Assembly (NCBI GenBank): GCA_964644675.1
Contig: CAZXWK010000001.1
Location: 1-64,000 of the forward strand
Length of the DNA: 64,000 bases
Reading direction: 5' to 3'
DNA from: CAZXWK01 sp964644675
GTDB taxonomy: Bacteria; Actinomycetota; Coriobacteriia; Anaerosomatales; JAAXUF01
Within the stretch, counting starts at the first letter, position 1; each line of letters starts with the position of its first letter. The translations under genes were made by a program, and so were the position numbers. The notes under the pieces are model-generated. The model did no database searches, was not told where the DNA came from, and saw only the letters and a program-made list of their open reading frames with translations. Shown here piece by piece: positions 1-8,609 of the stretch.

Positions 1-2
1 AC

Positions 3-1544
<1,542 letters not shown>

Positions 1545-1606
1545 TAGGCTTGACCACCAGGAACACCCGAACTTCACTCGGGACCGCATCAACGGAGGGT
1601 AGAGAG

Positions 1607-1915
1607 TTGGCGAACCAGAAGATCAGGATCCGCCTCAAGGGCTACGATCACGAGATCGTGGACCAGTCCACGAAGCTCATCGTGGACACGGCGCAGAAGA
1701 CGGGCGCGAAGGTCTCGGGCCCGATCCCGCTGCCGACCGAGCGAAGCCTGTACTGCGTGATCCGCTCGCCGCACGTGAACAAGGACAGCCGCGAGCAGTT
1801 CGAGATGAAGACGCACAAGCGCCTCATCGACATCCTCGAGCCGACGCCCAAGACGGTCGATTCGCTCATGCGCCTCGATCTTCCCGCGGGCGTTGACATC
1901 GAGATCAAGCTCTAG
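1607..1915 (+). CDS. rpsJ: 30S ribosomal protein S10 (TTG start)
   Basis: S10 (102 aa) is a head protein of the 30S subunit and, as NusE, a transcription antitermination partner. The sequence is typical over its whole length (QKIRIRLKGYDHEIVDQS; IPLPTERSLYCVIRSPHVNKDSREQFE in two parts; THKRLIDI). The start chosen is TTG at 1607: it gives the family N-terminus MANQKIRI and has GGAGGG (1594-1599) 7 bases upstream. A longer frame from ATG 1550 would run back into the spacer with non-conserved residues. It opens the S10 supercluster. Confidence 0.95.
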   Translation: MANQKIRIRLKGYDHEIVDQSTKLIVDTAQKTGAKVSGPIPLPTERSLYCVIRSPHVNKDSREQFEMKTHKRLIDILEPTPKTVDSLMRLDLPAGVDIEIKL

Positions 1916-1922
1916 GTTCTGG

Positions 1923-1928
1923 TAGAAT
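1923..1928 (+). promoter_or_regulatory. Possible -10 box ahead of rplC
   Basis: TAGAAT sits just after the rpsJ stop. The same hexamer precedes groES, guaB3 and the nitroreductase gene. No good -35 box is found 16-18 bases upstream; a perfect TTGACA at 1893-1898 is 24 bases away, which is too far. The implied transcript start (about 1935) would fall inside the hairpin at 1930-1958, which weakens the case. Confidence 0.3.
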
Positions 1929-1929
1929 C

Positions 1930-1958
1930 GCCGTTCGCGTCCGAAAGGGCGCGACGGC
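1930..1958 (+). promoter_or_regulatory. Stem-loop with GAAA tetraloop in rpsJ-rplC spacer
   Basis: GCCGT (1930-1934), a bulged T, CGCGTCC (1936-1942), loop GAAA, GGGCGCG (1947-1953), ACGGC (1954-1958). All 12 pairs form, with one G-T. There is no T-run after it, and rplC must be expressed, so it does not look like a terminator. It may be a ribosomal-protein binding site or an RNA-processing site. See the finding on stem-loops in this supercluster. Confidence 0.55.
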
Positions 1959-2038
1959 GTGAGGATGCGGTCCGCTGGGGAGCGACGCCACATGGGCGAC
2001 GCACAGGTCCCATGACCGCCTGAGGTAAGGACGACACG

Positions 2039-2659
2039 ATGGTAACCACGATACTCGGCCGCAAGCTGGGGATGACGCAGGTCTGGAGCGAAGACGACCG
2101 TCTTCTCCCGGTCACCGTCATCGAAGCTGGCCCCTGCGTCGTCACGCAGGTCAAGACCGACAAGCGCGACGGCTATCGTGCCGCGCAGATCGGTTTCGGC
2201 GAGGTGAAGGCCAGTAAGGTCAACAAGCCGATGACCGGCCACTTCGACAAGGCCAAGGTCGACCCCAAGGCGCACCTCCGCGAGATTCGTCTCACCGAGG
2301 GTGACAACGTCAAGGTCGGTCAGACGATCACGGTCGAGGCGTTCGCCGACGCGAAGTCGGTCCACGTCACGGGCGTGAGCAAGGGTAAGGGCTTCGCGGG
2401 CGTCATGAAGCGCCACAACTTCCGCGGTGGTCCCGGCGGGCACGGTTCGCATTTCCACCGCGCGCCGGGCTCCGTCGGTCAGTGCGCGACCCCGTCGCGG
2501 GTCTTCAAGGGCCTGAAGCTTCCGGGCCACATGGGCACCGACACCGTCACCGTCCGTAATCTCGACGTCGTGCGCGTCGACGCCGAGCAGAATCTGCTTC
2601 TCGTCAAGGGCGCCGTCCCTGGCGGCAAGGGCGCACTGCTGACCATCCGCATGGCCTAG
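2039..2659 (+). CDS. rplC: 50S ribosomal protein L3
   Basis: L3 (206 aa) binds 23S rRNA near the peptidyl transferase centre and is one of the first proteins to assemble. The start MVTTILGRKLGMTQVW and the conserved loop GGPGGHGSHFHRAPGSVG are family-typical, as is the end (LLVKGAVPGGKGALLTIR). ATG 2039 follows an AAGG at 2027-2030. It is 123 bases from rpsJ; that spacer holds a possible -10 box and a 12-bp hairpin. rplD follows after 32 bases. Confidence 0.97.
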   Translation: MVTTILGRKLGMTQVWSEDDRLLPVTVIEAGPCVVTQVKTDKRDGYRAAQIGFGEVKASKVNKPMTGHFDKAKVDPKAHLREIRLTEGDNVKVGQTITVEAFADAKSVHVTGVSKGKGFAGVMKRHNFRGGPGGHGSHFHRAPGSVGQCATPSRVFKGLKLPGHMGTDTVTVRNLDVVRVDAEQNLLLVKGAVPGGKGALLTIRMA

Positions 2660-2691
2660 CGCCTGCCCTGAGACCAAGGAGAACAGTCACG

Positions 2692-3315
2692 ATGGCCAAG
2701 ATCGACATCAAAGACACTGCCGGCAAGAAGGTGGGCAGCGCCGACCTCGCAGACGGCGTCTTCGGCATCGAGCCGAACACCTTCGCCGTGCACCAGGTCG
2801 TGCGCAGCCAGCAGGCGGCCCGCCGCGCCGGAACGCACTCGACCCTGACCCGCGGCAAGGTCTCTGGCGGTGGCCAGAAGCCGTGGCGCCAGAAGGGCAC
2901 CGGACGCGCCCGCCAGGGCTCGACCCGCTCGCCGCAGTGGACGGGTGGTGGCGTCGTGTTCGGACCGTCGCCCCGCAGCTACGGCTTCAAGGTTCCGAAC
3001 AAGGTCGTCAAGCTCGCGATGCGCTCCGCGCTCTCGGCCAAGCTTGCCGACGAGGTGCTGTATGTAGTTGACGGCTTCGAGTTCGAGAAGCCTTCCACCC
3101 AGCAGGCTGCCCAGGTCCTGAGCACCCTCGGGATCACCGGTCGCGTGACCGTCGTCGTCGCGGACGACGACATCAACGCGATGCTGTCATTCCGCAACCT
3201 CCCGAAGGCGCGCGTGCTGGCGGCTTCCGAGTCCAACACGTACGACCTCGTGGACAACACCGCTGTGCTCTTCACGAAGCCGGCGCTGACCTGGCTCGAG
3301 GGGGTGCTGTCCTAA
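2692..3315 (+). CDS. rplD: 50S ribosomal protein L4
   Basis: L4 (207 aa) lines part of the exit tunnel and in some bacteria represses its own operon. Visible marks are the tunnel-loop region (RAGTHSTLTRGKVSGGGQKPW, broken here only for length, then RQKGTGRARQGSTRSPQWTGGG) and the C-terminal helix AVLFTKPALTWLEG. AAGGAGA at 2677-2683 precedes ATG 2692. The stop TAA shares one base with the rplW ATG, suggesting translational coupling. Confidence 0.97.
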   Translation: MAKIDIKDTAGKKVGSADLADGVFGIEPNTFAVHQVVRSQQAARRAGTHSTLTRGKVSGGGQKPWRQKGTGRARQGSTRSPQWTGGGVVFGPSPRSYGFKVPNKVVKLAMRSALSAKLADEVLYVVDGFEFEKPSTQQAAQVLSTLGITGRVTVVVADDDINAMLSFRNLPKARVLAASESNTYDLVDNTAVLFTKPALTWLEGVLS

Positions 3316-3602
3316 TGTACGATCCTCGCGATATCATTCTTCGCCCGGTCATCTCGGAGAAGTCCTACGACATGATCAACCACAACCGCTACACCTTCGA
3401 GGTCGCCAAGACTTCGACCAAGCCGCAGATCGCGGCAGCGGTCACCGAGATCTTCGGCGTCACCGTCACGAACGTGAACACCATGAACGTGAACGGCAAG
3501 CCCCGCCGTGTGCGCGTCGCCAAGGGTAAGACGCGTGACTGGAAGAAGGCTGTCGTCACTCTGAAAGACGGAGACTCGATCGAGTTCTTCGGCGCACAGT
3601 AG
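3315..3602 (+). CDS. rplW: 50S ribosomal protein L23
   Basis: L23 (95 aa) sits at the tunnel exit and is the docking site for trigger factor and SRP. The family pattern is clear: DIILRPVISEKSY at the N-terminus and the K-x-x-R-x-R stretch GKPRRVRVAKGKTRDWKKA. The start codon overlaps the rplD stop by one base. It is followed by a 148-base spacer with two hairpins before rplB, an unusually long gap inside an S10 operon. Confidence 0.97.
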   Translation: MYDPRDIILRPVISEKSYDMINHNRYTFEVAKTSTKPQIAAAVTEIFGVTVTNVNTMNVNGKPRRVRVAKGKTRDWKKAVVTLKDGDSIEFFGAQ

Positions 3603-3643
3603 GTAACCCGGGCCGCAACGAAGGCCCAACGGGTGTCGGCATA

Positions 3644-3661
3644 CGGCTCGCTATGGAGCCG
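3644..3661 (+). promoter_or_regulatory. Stem-loop 1 in rplW-rplB spacer
   Basis: CGGCTC (3644-3649), loop of six, GAGCCG (3656-3661): a perfect 6-bp stem with no T-run after it. It is one of two hairpins in this 148-base spacer. Confidence 0.4.
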
Positions 3662-3689
3662 CCCGGCACCGTGGTAGTCCGGAGTCGGA

Positions 3690-3723
3690 GTCGTCGGCGG
3701 TAAGCCCGCCGGTCCCAGACGAC
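3690..3723 (+). promoter_or_regulatory. Stem-loop 2 upstream of rplB
   Basis: Two-part stem: GTCGTC (3690-3695) with GACGAC (3718-3723), and GGCGG (3696-3700) with CCGCC (3706-3710), loop TAAGC. A seven-base one-sided bulge (3711-3717) interrupts the 3' arm. The asymmetric bulge is the kind of shape ribosomal proteins bind, but no known leader class is recognised. Confidence 0.45.
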
Positions 3724-3750
3724 ACCGGCCATCGGACGGAAGGAGAGGAC

Positions 3751-4581
3751 ATGGGACTGAAGCAGTACAAGCCGACATCGCCGGGCCGCCGGTTCCAGAC
3801 GGTGTCCGACTTCTCGGAGATCACTTCGACGACTCCCGAGAAGTCGCTCCTGGAGCCGCTGCCCAAGAAGGGCGGTCGCAACAATAACGGGCGCATCACC
3901 ACGCGGCACCAGGGCGGTGGCCACAAGCGCCGCTACCGCGTGATCGACTTCAAGCGCAAGAAGGACGGCGTGCCGGCCAAGGTCGCCACGATCGAGTACG
4001 ACCCGAACCGCTCGGCGCGCATCGCGCTGCTGCACTACGCGGACGGCGAGAAGCGCTACATCCTGGCGCCGAAGGGCCTCACGGTCGGCGACACGATCAC
4101 GAGCGGTCCGGGTTCGGACATCCGTCCGGGCAACGCCCTGCCGCTGGCCGACATCCCAGTCGGTACGGTCGTGCACGCGGTCGAGCTCCAGCCGGGCAAG
4201 GGCGCCGCACTGGCTCGCTCGGCCGGTACCTCGATCCAGCTGATGGGCAAGGAGGGCGATTACGCGATCCTGCGTATGCCCTCGTCGGAGATGCGTCGCG
4301 TGCTGGTCACGTGCCGCGCCACCGTCGGTGAGGTCGGCAACTCCGATCACGCCAACATCAAGATCGGTAAGGCCGGTCGCAAGCGCTGGTTGGGCGTACG
4401 CCCGACCGTGCGTGGTACCGCGATGAACCCCGTCGACCACCCGCACGGCGGTGGCGAGGGCAAGAACAAGTCGGCCGGTCGTCACCCGGTCACCCCGTGG
4501 GGCGTGCCCACCAAGGGCCACCGCACCCGCAGCAAGAAGAAGGCGTCCAGCCGCCTGATCATCCGTCGCCGCAAGAAGTAG
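3751..4581 (+). CDS. rplB: 50S ribosomal protein L2
   Basis: L2 (276 aa) is needed for subunit association and peptidyl transfer. The conserved N-terminal KQYKPTSPGRR, central ALPLADIPVGT, and the C-terminal GVAMNPVDHPHGGGEGK-type stretch (here TAMNPVDHPHGGGEGKNKS, holding the key His) are all present. GGAGAGG ends a few bases before ATG 3751. rpsS follows after 18 bases. Confidence 0.97.
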   Translation: MGLKQYKPTSPGRRFQTVSDFSEITSTTPEKSLLEPLPKKGGRNNNGRITTRHQGGGHKRRYRVIDFKRKKDGVPAKVATIEYDPNRSARIALLHYADGEKRYILAPKGLTVGDTITSGPGSDIRPGNALPLADIPVGTVVHAVELQPGKGAALARSAGTSIQLMGKEGDYAILRMPSSEMRRVLVTCRATVGEVGNSDHANIKIGKAGRKRWLGVRPTVRGTAMNPVDHPHGGGEGKNKSAGRHPVTPWGVPTKGHRTRSKKKASSRLIIRRRKK

Positions 4582-4599
4582 TAGGGAGCTGATACGACA

Positions 4600-4878
4600 G
4601 TGAGCAGAAGCCTCAAGAAGGGCCCGTTCGTGCAGCCTCGACTCCTCGAGCGCATTCACACGATGAACGAGGCCGGCGAGAAGAAGGTCATCAAGACCTG
4701 GTCGCGTTCCTCGACCATCTTCCCGGAGATGGTCGGTCACACGATCGCGGTGCACGACGGCCGCAAGCACGTTCCGGTGTACGTCACCGAGTCGATGGTC
4801 GGCCACAAGCTCGGCGAGTTCTCGCCGACGCGCACGTTCCGCGGTCACAAGGCCTCCGACAAGAAGGGCAAGAGGTAG
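4600..4878 (+). CDS. rpsS: 30S ribosomal protein S19 (GTG start)
   Basis: S19 (92 aa) forms a complex with S13 in the 30S head, close to the A-site tRNA. MSRSLKKGPFVQPRL at the start and the conserved TWSRSSTIFPEMVGHTIAVH region are diagnostic. GTG 4600 is preceded by GGGAG at 4584-4588; it gives the canonical N-terminus. rplV begins 5 bases after its stop. Confidence 0.97.
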   Translation: MSRSLKKGPFVQPRLLERIHTMNEAGEKKVIKTWSRSSTIFPEMVGHTIAVHDGRKHVPVYVTESMVGHKLGEFSPTRTFRGHKASDKKGKR

Positions 4879-4883
4879 AGCAC

Positions 4884-5225
4884 ATGGAAGCCAAGGCAGT
4901 TGCACGCTACGTGCGGGTAAGCCCGCGCAAGGCACGACTGGTGGTCGACCTCATCAGAGGCAAGAAGGTCGAGGACGCTCGCGCGATCCTCAAGTTCTCG
5001 CCGCGCGCCGCCGCCGAGGTGGTCGAGAAGGTGCTGAACAGCGCCGTCGCCAACGCCGAGCGCAATCTGCACGTGAAGTCGGACGACCTGATCGTCGGGT
5101 CGACCTTCGTCGACGAGGGTCCGACCCTCAAGCGCATCCGGCCCCGCGCCATGGGTCGCGCGTTCCGTATCAACAAGCGTACGAGCCACATCACCGTGGT
5201 CGTCAAGCAGCGAGAGGGGGCGTAG
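4884..5225 (+). CDS. rplV: 50S ribosomal protein L22
   Basis: L22 (113 aa) contributes the beta-hairpin that narrows the exit tunnel. The start (EAKAVARYVRVSPRKARLVVDLIRG in two conserved blocks) and hairpin tip region (LKRIRPRAMGRAFRINKRTSHI) match the family. It lies 5 bases after rpsS and 7 before rpsC, consistent with one transcript. Confidence 0.97.
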   Translation: MEAKAVARYVRVSPRKARLVVDLIRGKKVEDARAILKFSPRAAAEVVEKVLNSAVANAERNLHVKSDDLIVGSTFVDEGPTLKRIRPRAMGRAFRINKRTSHITVVVKQREGA

Positions 5226-5232
5226 GAGCCGC

Positions 5233-5928
5233 ATGGGACAGAAGGTCTACCCGATCGGCCTGCGTCTGGGTATCACGGAGAACTGGCGCTCGCGCTGGTA
5301 CGCCGGCAAGGACTATTCGCAGGTTCTTGAGAACGATCTGAAGGTGCGCCGCTTCCTCGAGAAGCGCCTGCGCCGCGCCGCGCTCAGCAAGATCGACATC
5401 GAGCGCAAGGGCGACAAGACGAGCATCCAGCTCTGGACTGCTCGGCCGGGCATCGTCATCGGCAAGAAGGGCGCCGAGGTCGACGTCCTGCGCAAGGAAC
5501 TCGAGAAGATCACCGGCGGCACCGTCGCGGTGAACATCGTCGAGATCAAGCGTCCCGAGCTCGATGCCGTTCTCATCGCACAGAGCGTCGCCGAGCAGCT
5601 CGAGGGCCGCGTCGCGTTCCGCCGTGCCATGCGCAAGGCGGTCGCCTCGGCCGTGAAGAGCGGTGCGCTCGGCATTCGGATCCAGTGCTCGGGCCGCCTT
5701 GGTGGCGCCGAGATGGGTCGCCGCGAGTGGTATCGCGAGGGTCGCGTGCCCCTGCACACCCTTCGCGCCAAGATCGACTACGGTACTGCGACAGCTCGTA
5801 CGACCATGGGCGCCATCGGCGTCAAGGTCTGGGTCTACCACGGCGAGGTCCTGCCCGGTCAGGACGCCCCGAACCCGGCCATCGAGGGCACGCGTACGCA
5901 GCGCCCCCGTCGCGGTGAAGGGAGATAG
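5233..5928 (+). CDS. rpsC: 30S ribosomal protein S3
   Basis: S3 (231 aa) lies at the mRNA entry pore and helps unwind mRNA. An N-terminal KH type 2 domain carries the nucleic-acid-binding loop GIVIGKKGAE, followed by the C-terminal domain with GRLGGAEMGRREWYREGRVPLHTLRA (split in two known blocks). GGAG just after the rplV stop is 5 bases before ATG 5233. rplP follows after 6 bases. Confidence 0.97.
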   Translation: MGQKVYPIGLRLGITENWRSRWYAGKDYSQVLENDLKVRRFLEKRLRRAALSKIDIERKGDKTSIQLWTARPGIVIGKKGAEVDVLRKELEKITGGTVAVNIVEIKRPELDAVLIAQSVAEQLEGRVAFRRAMRKAVASAVKSGALGIRIQCSGRLGGAEMGRREWYREGRVPLHTLRAKIDYGTATARTTMGAIGVKVWVYHGEVLPGQDAPNPAIEGTRTQRPRRGEGR

Positions 5929-5934
5929 CCAGAG

Positions 5935-6360
5935 ATGTTGCTGCCCAAGCGAGTAAAGCACCGCAAAGTCCAGCGTGGCTCCCGCAAGGGTGCCGCCAAG
6001 GGCGGTACGACGGTCAACTTCGGCGAGTACGGCCTCAAGGCCCTCGAGCCGGCGTGGATCACCAACCGCCAGATCGAGGCCGCACGTATCGCCATGACCC
6101 GCTACATGAAGCGTGGCGGTAAGGTCTGGATCAACATCTTCCCGGACAAGCCGATCACGCAGAAGCCCGCCGAGACCCGCATGGGTTCCGGCAAGGGTAA
6201 CCCCGAGAAGTGGGTCGCGGTCGTCAAGCCCGGTCGCATCATGTTCGAGGTTTCCGGCGTGCCGGAAGAGGTGGCCAAGGAGGCCATGCGTCTGGCGGCG
6301 CACAAGCTGCCGATCAAGACGAAGTTCGTGACCCGTGCCGAGTCAGGCGGGGAGGCGTAG
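5935..6360 (+). CDS. rplP: 50S ribosomal protein L16
   Basis: L16 (141 aa) supports the A-site side of the peptidyl transferase centre. MLLPKRVKHRKVQRG, NFGEYGLKALE and the RMGSGKGNPEKWVAVV block are characteristic. The rpmC ATG follows its stop codon with no gap, and the rpmC ribosome-binding site (GGGGAGG) lies inside the end of this gene. Confidence 0.97.
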   Translation: MLLPKRVKHRKVQRGSRKGAAKGGTTVNFGEYGLKALEPAWITNRQIEAARIAMTRYMKRGGKVWINIFPDKPITQKPAETRMGSGKGNPEKWVAVVKPGRIMFEVSGVPEEVAKEAMRLAAHKLPIKTKFVTRAESGGEA

Positions 6361-6576
6361 ATGAAGGCAACAGATATCAGAAACCTGGACGACGCGGATT
6401 TGGTCCAGAAGCTGAAGGACACCCGTGCCGAGCTGTTCAACCTCCGGTTCCAGCTTGCTACGGGCCAGCTCGACAACACCGGTCGTATCGCGGCCGTGAA
6501 GAAGGACATCGCGCGCCTGCACACCGAGCTGCGCGCCCGCGAGCTGAGCGCTCAGCGCGACGCGGCTGCGTCCTAA
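6361..6576 (+). CDS. rpmC: 50S ribosomal protein L29
   Basis: L29 (71 aa) is a small two-helix protein next to L23 at the tunnel exit. MKATDIRNLDDADL and LFNLRFQLATGQLDNTGRI match the family; the tail is slightly longer and alanine/arginine-rich. Zero spacing from rplP implies coupled translation. Confidence 0.96.
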   Translation: MKATDIRNLDDADLVQKLKDTRAELFNLRFQLATGQLDNTGRIAAVKKDIARLHTELRARELSAQRDAAAS

Positions 6577-6596
6577 GGGTCAGGTGAAGGAGAAGC

Positions 6597-6857
6597 ATGA
6601 GCACCGATCGTAACCGTAGGAAGCTTCGCCAGGGCGTGGTTGTCTCGGCGGCCGGCGACAAGACCTGCGTGGTCAAGGTCGAGGACCGCAAGAAGCACCC
6701 GCTGTACGGCAAGATGATCACCCAGTCCAAGAAGTTCCACGCTCACGACGAGAACAACGACTGCGGCGTCGGCGATACCGTCACCATCATGGAGACGCGT
6801 CCGCTGTCGAAGCTGAAGCGTTGGCGCCTTGTCGAGATCGTCGAGAAGGCCAAGTAA
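6597..6857 (+). CDS. rpsQ: 30S ribosomal protein S17
   Basis: S17 (86 aa) is an early-assembling OB-fold protein of the 30S body. GVVVSAAGDKTCVVKVEDR and HPLYGKMITQSKKFHAHDE are classic. AAGGAG lies 7-12 bases before ATG 6597. The gene is followed by a 103-base spacer containing two hairpins before rplN. Confidence 0.97.
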   Translation: MSTDRNRRKLRQGVVVSAAGDKTCVVKVEDRKKHPLYGKMITQSKKFHAHDENNDCGVGDTVTIMETRPLSKLKRWRLVEIVEKAK

Positions 6858-6866
6858 CGACGTATG

Positions 6867-6890
6867 CAGCGGACAGCGAAGCTGTCGCTG
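6867..6890 (+). promoter_or_regulatory. Stem-loop 1 in rpsQ-rplN spacer
   Basis: CAGCG (6867-6871), single bulged G, ACAGC (6873-6877), loop GAA, GCTGT (6881-6885), CGCTG (6886-6890): ten pairs with one bulge and no T-run following. Confidence 0.45.
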
Positions 6891-6904
6891 ATACCCCGCC
6901 GTAC

Positions 6905-6927
6905 GTGCGCCGAGCATCGTGGCGCAC
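6905..6927 (+). promoter_or_regulatory. Stem-loop 2 in rpsQ-rplN spacer
   Basis: GTGCGCC (6905-6911), 9-base loop, GGCGCAC (6921-6927): perfect 7-bp stem. It lies 14 bases downstream of the first stem-loop and ends 23 bases before the rplN ribosome-binding site. Confidence 0.45.
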
Positions 6928-6960
6928 CTCTGCAGCGGTAGTCCCTAACCGGAGGAACAG

Positions 6961-7329
6961 ATGATTCAGGCAGAGACACGGCTCAAGGTCGCCGACAACT
7001 CTGGTGCACGCAAGGTGCTGTGCATCAAGGTTCTCGGCGGTTCGAAGCGCCGCTACGCGTACGTAGGCGATGTCATCGTCTGCACCGTCAAGGAAGCGAT
7101 TCCTAATGGCACGGTGAAGAAGGGCGATGTCGTCAAGGCCGTCGTCGTGCGCTGCACCAAGGAAGTCCGTCGTCCCGACGGCAGCTACATCAAGTTCGAC
7201 GACAATGCGGCCGTCATCATCGACGCCCAGGGCAACCCGCGCGGCACGCGTATCTTCGGCCCGGTCGCTCGTGAGCTTCGCGACCGCAAGTACATGAAGA
7301 TCGTCTCGCTCGCGCCAGAAGTGCTCTAG
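6961..7329 (+). CDS. rplN: 50S ribosomal protein L14
   Basis: L14 (122 aa) sits at the subunit interface, where it contacts 16S helix 14 and the silencing factor RsfS. MIQAETRLKVADNSGARKV and the ends RGTRIFGPVARELR and KIVSLAPEVL are canonical. CCGGAGGAACAG immediately precedes ATG 6961. Confidence 0.97.
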   Translation: MIQAETRLKVADNSGARKVLCIKVLGGSKRRYAYVGDVIVCTVKEAIPNGTVKKGDVVKAVVVRCTKEVRRPDGSYIKFDDNAAVIIDAQGNPRGTRIFGPVARELRDRKYMKIVSLAPEVL

Positions 7330-7341
7330 GAGGCAGGACCA

Positions 7342-7659
7342 ATGACCAAGATGAGCATCCGCACGGGCGACAAGGTGAGGGTCATCGCCGGCAAGGACAA
7401 GGGCAAGGAGTCCAAGGTCCTCGCGGTGTACCCGCACAAGCAGCGCCTCGTGATCGAGCGCGTCAACATGATCAAGAAGGCGACGCGTCCGACCCAGAAG
7501 AACCCGGCCGGCGGCATCCTCGAGATCGAGGGCACCGTTCACGCATCCAACGTGATGCTCGTGTGCCCCAAGTGCTCGCAGCCGACCCGCATCGGCCGCA
7601 AGCGCGAGGACGGCTCCCGCGTCCGCGTCTGCAAGAAGTGCGGCAACGATATCGACTAG
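7342..7659 (+). CDS. rplX: 50S ribosomal protein L24 (zinc-ribbon form)
   Basis: L24 (105 aa) is an assembly initiator of the large subunit. An N-terminal KOW motif (GDKVRVIAGKDKGKE) is followed by a C-terminal cysteine pair set, CPKC and CKKC, separated by about 20 residues, making a zinc ribbon. AGGAGG lies just ahead of the start. It is separated from rplE by two back-to-back perfect hairpins. Confidence 0.97.
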   Translation: MTKMSIRTGDKVRVIAGKDKGKESKVLAVYPHKQRLVIERVNMIKKATRPTQKNPAGGILEIEGTVHASNVMLVCPKCSQPTRIGRKREDGSRVRVCKKCGNDID

Positions 7660-7665
7660 AACAGG

Positions 7666-7685
7666 CTCCCCGCGAGTGCGGGGAG
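7666..7685 (+). promoter_or_regulatory. Stem-loop 1 in rplX-rplE spacer
   Basis: CTCCCCGC (7666-7673), loop GAGT, GCGGGGAG (7678-7685): perfect 8-bp stem. Together with the next one it fills nearly the whole 73-base spacer ahead of rplE. No T-run follows. Confidence 0.6.
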
Positions 7686-7708
7686 GCGCAGGGTCGGAAA
7701 TCCTGCGC
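7686..7708 (+). promoter_or_regulatory. Stem-loop 2 in rplX-rplE spacer
   Basis: GCGCAGG (7686-7692), 9-base loop, CCTGCGC (7702-7708): perfect 7-bp stem that abuts the previous one with no gap, so the two could stack coaxially. In E. coli the S8 repressor binds at the start of rplE; whether this pair plays that part here is only a guess. Confidence 0.6.
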
Positions 7709-7732
7709 TGAGAACCCCTGATGGAGGATCTG

Positions 7733-8275
7733 ATGGCACCGAGATTCAAAGAGAAGTACGTCAAGGAGGTCGTGCCCGCTCTTCGCGAGCAGCTCGCCCT
7801 CGCGAACGTGAACGAGGTTCCGCGCCTGGAGAAGATCGTCGTGAACATGGGCGTGGGCGCAGCCGTTCAGGACACCAAGCAGCTCGACGCCGCCGTTGAG
7901 GACCTGCGCACGATCACCGGCCAGCAGCCGACGATCACGCGGGCCCGCAAGTCCATCGCCGGATTCAAGATCCGCGAGGGCATGCCGATCGGCGCGAAGG
8001 TCACGCTGCGCGGCGACCGCATGTGGGAGTTCATGGACCGCCTGCTCTCGACGGCCATCCCGCGCGTGCGCGACTTCCGCGGCCTGAATCCCAAGTCGTT
8101 CGACGGCCGCGGCAACTACTCGATGGGCGTCACCGAGCAGCTCATCTTCGCCGAGGTCGACTACGACAAGGTGGACCGGGTCCGCGGAATGGACATCACG
8201 TTCGTCACGACCGCGAAATCAGACGAAGCCGCGAAGGCACTGCTCGACGCCTTCGGGTTCCCGTTCAGCAAGTAG
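7733..8275 (+). CDS. rplE: 50S ribosomal protein L5
   Basis: L5 (180 aa) binds 5S rRNA and contacts the P-site tRNA. The conserved blocks EKIVVNMGVG, QQPTITRARKSIAGFKIREG and RDFRGLNPKSFDGRGNYSMG are present. ATG 7733 is chosen over ATG 7721 because GGAGG (7723-7727) overlaps the upstream ATG and sits 5 bases before 7733, giving the usual MAPRFKEKY start. Confidence 0.95.
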   Translation: MAPRFKEKYVKEVVPALREQLALANVNEVPRLEKIVVNMGVGAAVQDTKQLDAAVEDLRTITGQQPTITRARKSIAGFKIREGMPIGAKVTLRGDRMWEFMDRLLSTAIPRVRDFRGLNPKSFDGRGNYSMGVTEQLIFAEVDYDKVDRVRGMDITFVTTAKSDEAAKALLDAFGFPFSK

Positions 8276-8286
8276 AGCGTCCATCC

Positions 8287-8308
8287 CGGCATGCCACCAG
8301 GCGTGCCG
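8287..8308 (+). promoter_or_regulatory. Stem-loop in rplE-rpsN spacer
   Basis: CGGCATGCC (8287-8295), loop ACCA, GGCGTGCCG (8300-8308): 9-bp stem with one G-T pair. It fills the short spacer and ends 4 bases before the AAGGAGGA of rpsN. Confidence 0.5.
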
Positions 8309-8324
8309 TGACAAGGAGGATGAA

Positions 8325-8510
8325 GTGGCTAAGAAGTCGATGATCGCCAAGGCAAAGCGTCAGCCCAAGTTCTCGGTGCGGCAGCACAACCGCTGCAACC
8401 GGTGCGGGCGGCCTCGCGCGTTCTACCGCCAGTTCGGCCTGTGCCGGATCTGCGTGCGCGAGCTTGCAAGCCGTGGCGAGCTTCCCGGCGTGCACAAGGC
8501 CAGCTGGTAG
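8325..8510 (+). CDS. rpsN: 30S ribosomal protein S14, type Z (GTG start)
   Basis: A 61-aa zinc-binding S14 of the 30S head. The four zinc ligands are CNRC and CRIC, 13 residues apart, with the family core GRPRAFYRQFGLCRICVRELA. GTG 8325 follows a strong AAGGAGGA (8313-8320). The short zinc form is typical of Gram-positive and thermophilic lineages; zinc-free S14 is about 90-100 aa. Confidence 0.97.
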   Translation: MAKKSMIAKAKRQPKFSVRQHNRCNRCGRPRAFYRQFGLCRICVRELASRGELPGVHKASW

Positions 8511-8549
8511 GCCGAAGGCACGTACGGAGGAGACCCGACCCGAGAGGCG

Positions 8550-8564
8550 CGCCCGCCACGGGCG
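8550..8564 (+). promoter_or_regulatory. Stem-loop in rpsN-rpsH spacer
   Basis: CGCCCG (8550-8555), loop CCA, CGGGCG (8559-8564): perfect 6-bp stem in a 99-base spacer that otherwise shows no gene. Confidence 0.4.
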
Positions 8565-8609
8565 GACGCGAACCGCGGACCGGATCATCCCGGACCATAG
8601 GAGGAACAC

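Noticed and set aside
1893..1898. Perfect TTGACA at the end of rpsJ as a -35 box.
   Set aside because: The nearest good -10 (TAGAAT, 1923) is 24 bases away, and a TAGGTT at 14 bases is too close and weak.
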